Source: a virus
Virus record (IMG/VR): IMGVR_UViG_3300042291_002130
Location: 1-52,785 of that record
DNA: 52,785 nt
Direction: 5' to 3' (one strand)
Made by a program: the position numbers and the translations under genes. The notes beneath the pieces are model-generated. The model did no database searches and was not told the origin of the DNA. It saw only the letters and a list, made by a program, of their open reading frames with translations. This document shows, piece after piece, positions 41,234 through 46,302 of the stretch. Numbering within the stretch: the first letter of the stretch is position 1; the number at the start of each line of letters is the position of its first letter.

Positions 41234-41506
41234 ATGAAAAAATTTGAAGACTTAGAGTTTGAAAAAATTGAAAACGATACATTCAAAACCGGTGTGACTA
41301 GTAGAATGGTGTTTGAAAATGGGTATGGAGTATCTGTCGTTTCGCACACATATTCATATGGTGGTAAGGAAGGTTTATATGAAGTTGCGGTATTAGGTAA
41401 AGATGGAGACTTAACTTATGATACACCAGTAACAAATGACGTAATTGGATATTTAGAACCAGTAGAAGTTACTGATATTATGAAACAAGTTCAAGAGTTA
41501 AAATAA
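41234..41506 (+). CDS. Small protein between tRNA-like elements
   Basis: A 90-residue protein (MKKFEDLEFEKIENDTFKTGVTSRMVFENGYGVSVV...), beta-rich, with ETLE-like acidic ends and a clean AAAATTATG start. It lies between elements B and C. Likely real; family unknown. Confidence 0.55.
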   Translation: MKKFEDLEFEKIENDTFKTGVTSRMVFENGYGVSVVSHTYSYGGKEGLYEVAVLGKDGDLTYDTPVTNDVIGYLEPVEVTDIMKQVQELK

Positions 41507-41510
41507 CATC

Positions 41511-41596
41511 AGTCAGGTGGCGGAATGGTAGACGCTATACTTAAGCAGTTGAAGCTGGGTAATTCAACGATACAGGTTCGAATCCTGTCCTGACTA
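41511..41596 (+). tRNA. tRNA-Leu-like element C
   Basis: 86 bases, right size for tRNA-Leu. Acceptor AGTCAGG/CCTGACT, leucine-like D-arm GCG-GAATGGTAGA-CGC, T-arm ACAGG-TTCGAAT-CCTGT. The region TATACTTAAGCAGTTGAAGC would offer anticodon TAA (CTTAAGC loop) or AAG (TTAAGCA loop), both leucine, but the anticodon stem has only two or three pairs; a stronger 6-bp stem GTTGAA/TTCAAC forms a variable arm instead. Best of the three, yet still aberrant. Confidence 0.55.
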
Positions 41597-41615
41597 CTCT
41601 AATATCGAGAGAAAA

Positions 41616-41882
41616 ATGATAAACCTAGAAGAGATCAAGGAGATCCGAGCCTACACCAGTGGTATTGTTGAAATGGGCTCAGTAACTATTATTATCAATA
41701 ACCGGGAATGGCAGTTTGATATAGAGGAATGGGCAGTACACGGCAACTTGGAATTTCGGGTCTACTTAGCTAGATGGCAAGACTCTAAAGACCTAGCACT
41801 AGAATTAGAAGAAGGTAGAGTAGTAGACAACCACTTTTGCAGATTTATCCAAGATGAATATTACAGGATTACAGCCAAATAA
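41616..41882 (+). CDS. Small protein after tRNA-like cluster
   Basis: An 88-residue acidic protein (MINLEEIKEIRAYTSGIVEMGSVTIIINNREWQFDIEEW...) with mixed alpha/beta layout. It follows tRNA-like element C by 20 bases. No family recognised. Confidence 0.5.
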   Translation: MINLEEIKEIRAYTSGIVEMGSVTIIINNREWQFDIEEWAVHGNLEFRVYLARWQDSKDLALELEEGRVVDNHFCRFIQDEYYRITAK

Positions 41883-41898
41883 TCACTAGTCTATACCG

Positions 41899-41912
41899 GG
41901 ACTACGGAGTCC
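41899..41912 (+). repeat. Hairpin repeat 2, GGACTACGGAGTCC
   Basis: Perfect stem as in repeat 1; it begins the first copy of the duplicated non-coding cassette. Confidence 0.85.
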
Positions 41913-42046
41913 AGCTACTAATACTACTATACTAAATAACTAGAGATAAAGATAAGAGAAAAGATCTCTAGATAGAAGAGACCCCAATAGAGATACGCAA
42001 TAACCAGGAACGGAGATCCTAGAGACCCCAACCAACCAGTCAGCTA
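41899..42046 (+). repeat. Duplicated non-coding cassette, copy 1
   Basis: About 150 bases starting with GGACTACGGAGTCCAGCTAC, then AAGATAAGAGA, AGATCTCTAGATAG, GAGACCCCAAYAGAGATRC, ACCAGGAAC and GAGATCCTAGAGACCCCAA. The same order occurs at 43197-43348 with interspersed substitutions. No open frame; it lies before the ART-like gene's 3' end. Confidence 0.65.
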
Positions 42047-42082
42047 TACATCAGCCGTGCATCAGCCGTACATCAGCCCATG
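42045..42082. repeat. 11-base tandem repeat at the 3' end of the ART-like gene
   Basis: On the minus strand GCTGATGTACG, GCTGATGCACG, GCTGATGTATA and GCTGAC follow each other. The first copies encode the last residues ADVRLMHG and the stop; the later copies are just downstream. Repeat number changes would shift the frame and change the C-terminus. Confidence 0.65.
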
Positions 42083-42692
42083 CCCTAAACCCATCAATAT
42101 CTGCTCTCGACCCAAGTATATGTATGTCCTTTGGATCAAATACCGCTAACTCTACCCGGTCTCTACGATTTGCTTTCAAATGACTAAGATCGACTTCAAT
42201 GCCGCCTCCTTGTTCTAAACTCTTCTTGACAGAATCAAGTTCTCCCTCGTCTTTTAGTTCATTTGGATAACCCAATATTGAATCATATTGACTCATATCA
42301 AAGTGCTGCTTAAGTTTTGCAACGCTCTGAGTAGTCAAACCGGTCTTTTTAAGTATTTCAGCAGCGTTCTCCCTGTTAATTATTAGAGGATTTTTTACGT
42401 TTACTTTAGCAAGTAGTGTTCTTGTTTTAAGAAGTTTTTCAATAAACTTGGGAAGATTGCTCTGCACATCGTAAAAAGAAAAGTAGGCACCTCCTAAATA
42501 GCTCAGTCTAAACTCATCAAACTTTTTAGCGCTTGTTTTGTGAAACATGACCTGTTTTATCCTACTTTCTGGAAATACTGTTTCAAGATATTCCAAATAA
42601 TCTTGATCAGTGCCTATTTCTCGAAGGATATCATCAATTTCTTCTAACTTTATGTGATTTTCATTAATAAATTCATTAAAGCTAACTAACAT
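42051..42692 (-). CDS. Leader-tagged ADP-ribosyltransferase-like protein (ART-PolyVal type)
   Basis: A 213-residue protein. Leader MLVSFNEFINEN at 1-12. Downstream, VMFHKTSAKKFDEFRLSYLGGAYFSF at 48-73 corresponds to the FHGTxxxFxxF...GxYF segment of polyvalent-protein ADP-ribosyltransferases (His51 in the NAD pocket), AKVNVKNPLIIN at 95-106 is the following strand, YDSIL at 136-140 and VELAVFDPKDIHIL at 180-193 complete the fold; the Glu in this last strand fits the catalytic position. T4 packages and injects the ADP-ribosyltransferase Alt, which modifies host RNA polymerase; this looks like an unrelated-sequence counterpart. Late promoter upstream. Confidence 0.7.
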   Translation of the reverse strand: MLVSFNEFINENHIKLEEIDDILREIGTDQDYLEYLETVFPESRIKQVMFHKTSAKKFDEFRLSYLGGAYFSFYDVQSNLPKFIEKLLKTRTLLAKVNVKNPLIINRENAAEILKKTGLTTQSVAKLKQHFDMSQYDSILGYPNELKDEGELDSVKKSLEQGGGIEVDLSHLKANRRDRVELAVFDPKDIHILGSRADIDGFRAWADVRLMHG

Positions 42693-42708
42693 GTTTTCTC
42701 TTTTTTAG

Positions 42709-42717
42709 TTATTTATT
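42709..42717 (-). promoter_or_regulatory. Late promoter AATAAATAA
   Basis: Minus-strand AGAATAAATAACTAAAAA before the ART-like gene start at 42692. Confidence 0.65.
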
Positions 42718-42726
42718 CTAGTCACG

Positions 42727-42740
42727 GGACTACGGAATCC
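42727..42740 (+). repeat. Hairpin repeat 3, GGACTACGGAATCC
   Basis: One base departs from the family (AGTCC to AATCC), breaking one pair of the stem. Followed by the terminator at 42759. Confidence 0.75.
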
Positions 42741-42758
42741 AGCTCTAGCTATACTAAA

Positions 42759-42786
42759 AGAGTCTCTACTATTGGGCAGAGACTCT
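42759..42786 (-). terminator. Terminator after the 111-residue leader gene
   Basis: AGAGTCTCT (42759-42767) pairs with AGAGACTCT (42778-42786); on the minus strand it is followed by TTTTAG. It ends the transcript of the gene at 42800. Confidence 0.8.
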
Positions 42787-42799
42787 ATTATAATTAGTA

Positions 42800-43135
42800 T
42801 TAGTTAAACTGAACTCTAGCAGTTCCTAATTGTATTTTGTTAGCCCACTTCTTAACTTCAGCTTTAGATCCTGTAAAAGAAACCTCGAACTCAGCATCAT
42901 ATGGTTCATCGTATTTTGGAGTACTGCCTCTTCTTCCCCAACCAGTAAGAGCAGGTTTGCCTACTAATTTTAATCCTTCCGGAAAACCTATTCTATCAAA
43001 GTCTTCTTTAAGAGCTTTAGCTGCTTCTGATTTACTCATTTGATCAGCCCAAGTCCAGTCAAACTCTAATTCAATAGTAGCTTTTCCAAGGGTCTCTTTG
43101 CTTTCATTAAGCCATTCAGTAAATTGTTTAATCAT
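42800..43135 (-). CDS. Leader-tagged late protein
   Basis: A 111-residue protein beginning MIKQFTEWLNESKETLG, a clear leader (FTEWLNES). The remainder is alpha/beta (KATIELEFDWTWADQMSKSEAAKALKEDFDRIG, then FEVSFTGSKAEVKKWANKIQLG), a small ferredoxin-like arrangement. It has two middle promoters and one late promoter upstream. Function unknown; likely packaged. Confidence 0.6.
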   Translation of the reverse strand: MIKQFTEWLNESKETLGKATIELEFDWTWADQMSKSEAAKALKEDFDRIGFPEGLKLVGKPALTGWGRRGSTPKYDEPYDAEFEVSFTGSKAEVKKWANKIQLGTARVQFN

Positions 43136-43154
43136 CTTCTAAAAATTTTTTATT

Positions 43155-43163
43155 TTATTTATT
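43155..43163 (-). promoter_or_regulatory. Late promoter AATAAATAA
   Basis: Minus-strand AATAAATAAATAAAATAAAA before the start at 43135. It overlaps a string of AATAAATA repeats, so the exact site is uncertain. Confidence 0.45.
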
Positions 43164-43173
43164 TATTATACTA
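43164..43173 (-). promoter_or_regulatory. Middle-type promoter TAGTATAATA, proximal copy
   Basis: Minus-strand TAGTATAATAAATAAATA, about 29 bases before the start at 43135; the second copy lies 18 bases further upstream. Confidence 0.6.
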
Positions 43174-43181
43174 TATTTATT

Positions 43182-43191
43182 TATTATACTA
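43182..43191 (-). promoter_or_regulatory. Middle-type promoter TAGTATAATA, distal copy
   Basis: Minus-strand GTTGTAGTATAATAAATAAA; together with the copy at 43164 it forms an exact tandem of TAGTATAATAAATAAATA. Confidence 0.6.
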
Positions 43192-43196
43192 CAACA

Positions 43197-43210
43197 GGAC
43201 TACAGAGTCC
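43197..43210 (+). repeat. Hairpin repeat 4, GGACTACAGAGTCC
   Basis: The loop is ACAG rather than ACGG; stem intact. It starts the second cassette copy. Confidence 0.75.
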
Positions 43211-43348
43211 AGCTACCCAGTATCAGTATACCAGAGAATCAAGATAAAAAGAAATAGGTGAAGAGTCTCTAAATAGACGAGACCCCAACAGAGATGCCTA
43301 ATCACCAGGAACAGAGATCCTAGAGACCCCAATCTACTACCTGACTAC
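43197..43348 (+). repeat. Duplicated non-coding cassette, copy 2
   Basis: Second copy, with the same order of blocks (hairpin, AGATAAA, GAGTCTCTAAATAGACGAG, ACCCCAACAGAGATGCC, ACCAGGAACAGAGATCCTAG). Substitutions are spread throughout, so the duplication is not recent or both are under different constraint. Confidence 0.6.
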
Positions 43349-43434
43349 CCATGCCCCTGATCTAGAACAGTCTTTACCCCTGACCCAGAACTACTTTTAA
43401 ATGCGCCGTCATGTCGCTCCGGCCACCTACGTTT

Positions 43435-43444
43435 ACTACGGAGT
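43435..43444 (+). repeat. Hairpin repeat 5, ACTACGGAGT hybrid flanks
   Basis: Reads GTTTACTACGGAGTCCCG: the left flank is of the TTTACT type while the right flank is of the GTCC type, so only a 3-bp stem forms. A hybrid of the two arm types. Confidence 0.8.
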
Positions 43445-43544
43445 CCCGAACGGGAACTTCTCGAGGGGCTCAACTTAGGGGTTCAACTTGCCAATTGGGT
43501 ATCACACCGGTGCCACCAACTTTCAAATGAACCCCTAATCTCGG

Positions 43545-43553
43545 GATAAATAA
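43545..43553 (+). promoter_or_regulatory. Late promoter GATAAATAA
   Basis: CTCGGGATAAATAATTAAAA, 16 bases before ATG 43570 of the IS607-type recombinase gene. It places this mobile-element-type gene under late control. Confidence 0.7.
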
Positions 43554-43569
43554 TTAAAAAAGTTAAACT

Positions 43570-44259
43570 ATGTGGAGACCAGAGGCACTTGAAGTTCTTG
43601 GATGCAGTATCAGCACATTCAAGAGATATGTAAAAGCTGGCAAGATCAGGTATGATCAAGTCGGGAACCGTTACTTATATTGGGACGATGACGTCTATAA
43701 GCTTAAAGGAAAGCACCTAATCAGGGGTCACTGGTCAGTAGCTTATTGCAGAGTAGCCGGGACTACGGAGTCCGACCGGAGGCTTATGCTCCAACAGCAG
43801 CAGCTAGTCAGGAACTGGTGTGCACAGCGAGGTATCTCTCTAGATAAGTTGTACGATGACTGGGCTCCCGCTACAGACTTCTCGCTAGACTGGAGACCCG
43901 CTCTGCATGACCTGATCCAGGACGTGATCAAAAAGAGGGTGTCAGTAATTATAGTAGAGACTACTGACAGACTGGCCCGAGTTGGCTGGGAGCTCTTTCC
44001 TGCCTGGTTCCAATATTATGGGGTAGAGGTAGTAGTAATCAACTCGGCCATCACCGTGCCAGAATATCAGCTAGAACAGGAAAAGGATCTCACGAATCTC
44101 TTACTTAAAGCTGGTGTAGATCGACTAGACAAGCTTGGTGCTGACTCCTTGCCTAAACCTAAGAAGAGGGAGAAGCGTGAACATCCTGGCAAGATAACTC
44201 CAAACTGGGAAGGAAAACCAGAGGAGCCAACTAAACGGGATCTTTCAGATCTAATGTAA
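43570..44259 (+). CDS. IS607-type serine recombinase, catalytic serine missing
   Basis: A 229-residue TnpA of the IS607 type. An N-terminal MerR-like helix-turn-helix (residues 5-45, EALEVLGCSISTFKRYVKAGKIR...) precedes a serine-resolvase domain with YCRVAG at 59-64, VIIVETTDRLARVGWELF at 126-143, YYGVEVVVIN. The conserved RVS has become RVA (Ala63, GCC at 43756), and the next codons (Gly64-Thr-Thr-Glu-Ser68) are encoded by the hairpin repeat at 43760. A serine five residues on (Ser68) could or could not replace it. No tnpB partner follows. Late promoter upstream. Possibly a DNA-binding remnant. Confidence 0.8.
   Translation: MWRPEALEVLGCSISTFKRYVKAGKIRYDQVGNRYLYWDDDVYKLKGKHLIRGHWSVAYCRVAGTTESDRRLMLQQQQLVRNWCAQRGISLDKLYDDWAPATDFSLDWRPALHDLIQDVIKKRVSVIIVETTDRLARVGWELFPAWFQYYGVEVVVINSAITVPEYQLEQEKDLTNLLLKAGVDRLDKLGADSLPKPKKREKREHPGKITPNWEGKPEEPTKRDLSDLM
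43760..43773 (+). repeat. Hairpin repeat 6 inside the recombinase active site
   Basis: GGACTACGGAGTCC lies in frame across the codons for Gly64, Thr65, Thr66/67, Glu67, Ser68, immediately after Ala63 that replaces the catalytic serine. Confidence 0.85.
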
Positions 44260-44295
44260 TTCTTCAGTTCTTTAGCAGAGACACTCGCCAGCCAA

Positions 44296-44304
44296 GATAA
44301 ATAA
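44296..44304 (+). promoter_or_regulatory. Late promoter GATAAATAA with near-zero leader
   Basis: AAGATAAATAAACAATATG, 5 bases before ATG 44310. Confidence 0.65.
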
Positions 44305-44309
44305 ACAAT

Positions 44310-44729
44310 ATGAAATCATTTATAGAATTTATAGCAGAGAGTCGGGCATTTGACCTAGACCACTTGCCTAGACTAGGGGAGATTCTTAGCTCGGCTGAAA
44401 GGAACATGCGGGCTCCATACACTTGGGCATTTGTAAGATTTATAGCAGATCAACTAAGGCTGAGCCAAACCGGAGATATTGTAGAGATTGGACCTAGCCA
44501 CTTTAGATTTAGAGACATGCAGGAGATCTACGCCAAGGATCCTCTTTCTTGGGGTCAAAAATCATACAATAATTCATGGTTTAAATATTTTACCGCAAAG
44601 ATAAGATATGTCTGCGAGATGAGTGAAGGCTTAAGATCGGAGGCTATAACTTTCTGGCTCTCTACAGAGGAATATGAAAAGGTATTTGGTATGCCCCAGG
44701 AAATAGATACTATATTCGCTGATTTTTAA
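44310..44729 (+). CDS. Leader-tagged late protein, unknown
   Basis: A 139-residue protein with the cleanest leader of all, MKSFIEFIAESRAFD (compare MKTYQEFIAEA of T4). The rest is helical with Trp/Tyr residues (KSYNNSWFKYFTAKIRYVCEMSEGL) and a C-terminal acidic helix. It is 50 bases after the recombinase gene with its own late promoter. Function unknown; packaged protein is the inference. Confidence 0.65.
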   Translation: MKSFIEFIAESRAFDLDHLPRLGEILSSAERNMRAPYTWAFVRFIADQLRLSQTGDIVEIGPSHFRFRDMQEIYAKDPLSWGQKSYNNSWFKYFTAKIRYVCEMSEGLRSEAITFWLSTEEYEKVFGMPQEIDTIFADF

Positions 44730-44950
44730 ATAGGTCCTCCTAAGGGACTCTCCCTTTCTGGATATTAGAATATACTAGTGAGATGAGCTAGCCTCGCCAT
44801 AGGAAAGAGTACCTCTCTAGATTGGGCTCCGGATTCCATGGCATACTAGGCACCCAAACGTCCCAGCGGGCAGGGAAATCCAGAGACTCGGCTCGCTCCC
44901 GTGTACAGGCGGGTGTCACGACGACGCGCGATAGCAGAGACTCGGTAGGG

Positions 44951-44964
44951 TTACTACGGAGTAA
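44951..44964 (+). repeat. Hairpin repeat 7, TTACTACGGAGTAA
   Basis: Arms changed together to TTACT/AGTAA with ACGG loop; with neighbouring GGG and ACCC the stem extends to about 8 pairs with one bulge. Confidence 0.85.
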
Positions 44965-44980
44965 ACCCCTTAACCCAAAA

Positions 44981-45004
44981 AATGGGAACCTACTGGCTCC
45001 CATT
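44981..45004 (-). terminator. Terminator of the 391-residue protein gene
   Basis: Minus strand AATGGGAGCC-AGTA-GGTTCCCATT, 10 bp stem with one G-U pair, followed by TTTTTT. Confidence 0.85.
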
Positions 45005-45024
45005 CCTAGTCGTCAAACTACCTC

Positions 45025-46200
45025 TTATAATTGCGCGTACTGAGCGAATTGAAGGTCGTAACCTGCATTTACGCCTTTAGCGAAAAGTTCTCCTGCTTGT
45101 GCTTTCAATTCCCACTGATCGGCTAATTCAATTCCTGAATTGTTTGAACCTAGGTAGGTAAGTGAATTTACAACATCCCATATTGACATTCCTGTCTTGA
45201 TAAAACTTTTTTGTTTTTCATTTAACTTGTATGGGTCTTGGCCTTTTTGCATAATGCGGGCCATTGTATCTCTGTGTCCATCAAAGTAGTTACGTTCGAT
45301 AGTATCAATAAAGTTCTTTTTATATTGTGGGTCAGACTCTCTTACTTTACGTTGAGCCAACATCATAGCACTGTCAACTTCAAATAAGCTTGCCTTAGTG
45401 CCAACAGCTGTTGCTAGGGATCCGGCGAATGCAGCAGGTACGAAGCCAGACTTTTTCATAGTATCTACTTTATTTAAGAAGATTCGGATATCGTCGCCAC
45501 TAGTTCCACCTAGTTTAAACTTTTCTTCAAAGTGTAGGTCACGGTTAGAACCAATAGATCCGCTACCGAAACTTACTCTTAATCCATTAGAGCATACTAG
45601 GCGGGTATTATAAGTCTCAATAATAGTATCTTTACTCGACTGGGTAATTGAGAACCCAAATTTAAAGAACTCGTCTTTGCCTGCTCCTGGGAAACCTACC
45701 TCTTCTGAGTTTAGGAAGTTAATGGATGAGGTTCCGCCATTTGGACTGTGGTCAACCGTCTCTATAATTAGGGAAGGGTGTTCGTTCATGATTTTACTAG
45801 TCATATCGAATAGTGAATCATTAGTCAATCGTCGGTATCTCTTAGGATCGCAGATATCAATTACTTCTCGAGTTTGGGTATTAGCAATCAGCAAGACATC
45901 CTTTGCTCCAATACCTCGACGGTATTCGTTTAGTGCATTCATAAATGCTGCAGCCACTTTACCATTGTCGTTCTTAATAAACTCTCTAGTCAAGGAAGCA
46001 TTCATCTTCAGCATGCCAGCAAGTTTCAAGAAAAAGTTAGGGCCAACCTTTACTAGTGTTCCGCCGATTTCAAGTTCATTACGGCTGAACGAAGTGTCAG
46101 TTAATTTAAGTGCAGAAATTGGCACCTGTTTTGTTGCGTGCTCATTAGCTACCATTACTTCTCTGATTGCATCGAACTGGGAATTTGTTACTTCTTTCAT
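45025..46200 (-). CDS. DUF932-like conserved protein
   Basis: A 391-residue protein. Parts such as KVGPNFFLKLAGMLKMNASLTREFIKNDNGKVAAAFMNALNEYRRGIG at about 50-97 and TYNTRLVCSNGLRVSFG resemble the DUF932 family common in phages and plasmids (function unknown, sometimes linked with anti-restriction, not proven). The C-terminus is helical (YLGSNNSGIELADQWELKAQAGELF). A promoter-like AATAGTATTATAATATT lies upstream and a terminator follows. Probably a highly expressed early/middle gene. Confidence 0.55.
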   Translation of the reverse strand: MKEVTNSQFDAIREVMVANEHATKQVPISALKLTDTSFSRNELEIGGTLVKVGPNFFLKLAGMLKMNASLTREFIKNDNGKVAAAFMNALNEYRRGIGAKDVLLIANTQTREVIDICDPKRYRRLTNDSLFDMTSKIMNEHPSLIIETVDHSPNGGTSSINFLNSEEVGFPGAGKDEFFKFGFSITQSSKDTIIETYNTRLVCSNGLRVSFGSGSIGSNRDLHFEEKFKLGGTSGDDIRIFLNKVDTMKKSGFVPAAFAGSLATAVGTKASLFEVDSAMMLAQRKVRESDPQYKKNFIDTIERNYFDGHRDTMARIMQKGQDPYKLNEKQKSFIKTGMSIWDVVNSLTYLGSNNSGIELADQWELKAQAGELFAKGVNAGYDLQFAQYAQL

Positions 46201-46265
46201 AATTAAATTTTTTTTAGGTTAGTTTGACTAATATTATAATACTATTTTGGTTTTAACTTTTAAAA

Positions 46266-46295
46266 TTTGGGGAGCATTATTTTTAACTCCCCAAA
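46266..46295 (-). terminator. Terminator after RecA-fold ATPase gene
   Basis: TTTGGGGAG (46266-46274) pairs with CTCCCCAAA (46287-46295), loop of 12; minus strand continues with TTTTAAAAG. It lies between the ATPase gene end (46303) and the next gene. Confidence 0.8.
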
Positions 46296-46302
46296 GATAT
46301 TT

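Larger units (their letters stand above)
43211..43569. other. Gene-free 360-base region with unusual composition
   Basis: No credible gene. GC-rich compared with the first 40 kb, many CCCC and GGGG runs, the cassette copy 2, a hairpin copy at 43435 and ending with the late promoter of the recombinase gene. Short inverted repeats such as CCGAACGGGA and ACCGGTGCCACC are visible. Confidence 0.55.
44730..45024. other. GC-rich gene-free region
   Basis: About 290 bases between convergent genes. It contains AGAGACTC repeats (44882, 44937), the hairpin repeat 7 and the terminator at 44981. Frames here are shadows; no gene supported. Confidence 0.5.

Noticed and set aside
41511-41596. Calling element C a normal functional tRNA-Leu(UAA)
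   Set aside because: The D, T and acceptor arms fit, but the anticodon stem has two or three pairs only, so I keep it as tRNA-like.
41899-43348. CRISPR array as explanation for repeats
   Set aside because: Copies are not regularly spaced, spacers of uniform length are absent and no cas genes are nearby.
43570-44729. Complete IS607 or IS605-type insertion sequence
   Set aside because: No tnpB follows, no clear element ends are visible and the recombinase lacks its catalytic serine; the downstream gene is leader-tagged phage protein.
44788-45043. Overlapping 71- and 73-residue frames in the GC-rich intergenic region
   Set aside because: Composition-driven frames crossing the hairpin and terminator; low complexity and no start context.
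45398-46222. Plus-strand frames (71 and 181 residues) inside the DUF932-like gene
   Set aside because: Antisense shadows with unnatural Ser/Pro composition; no start context.
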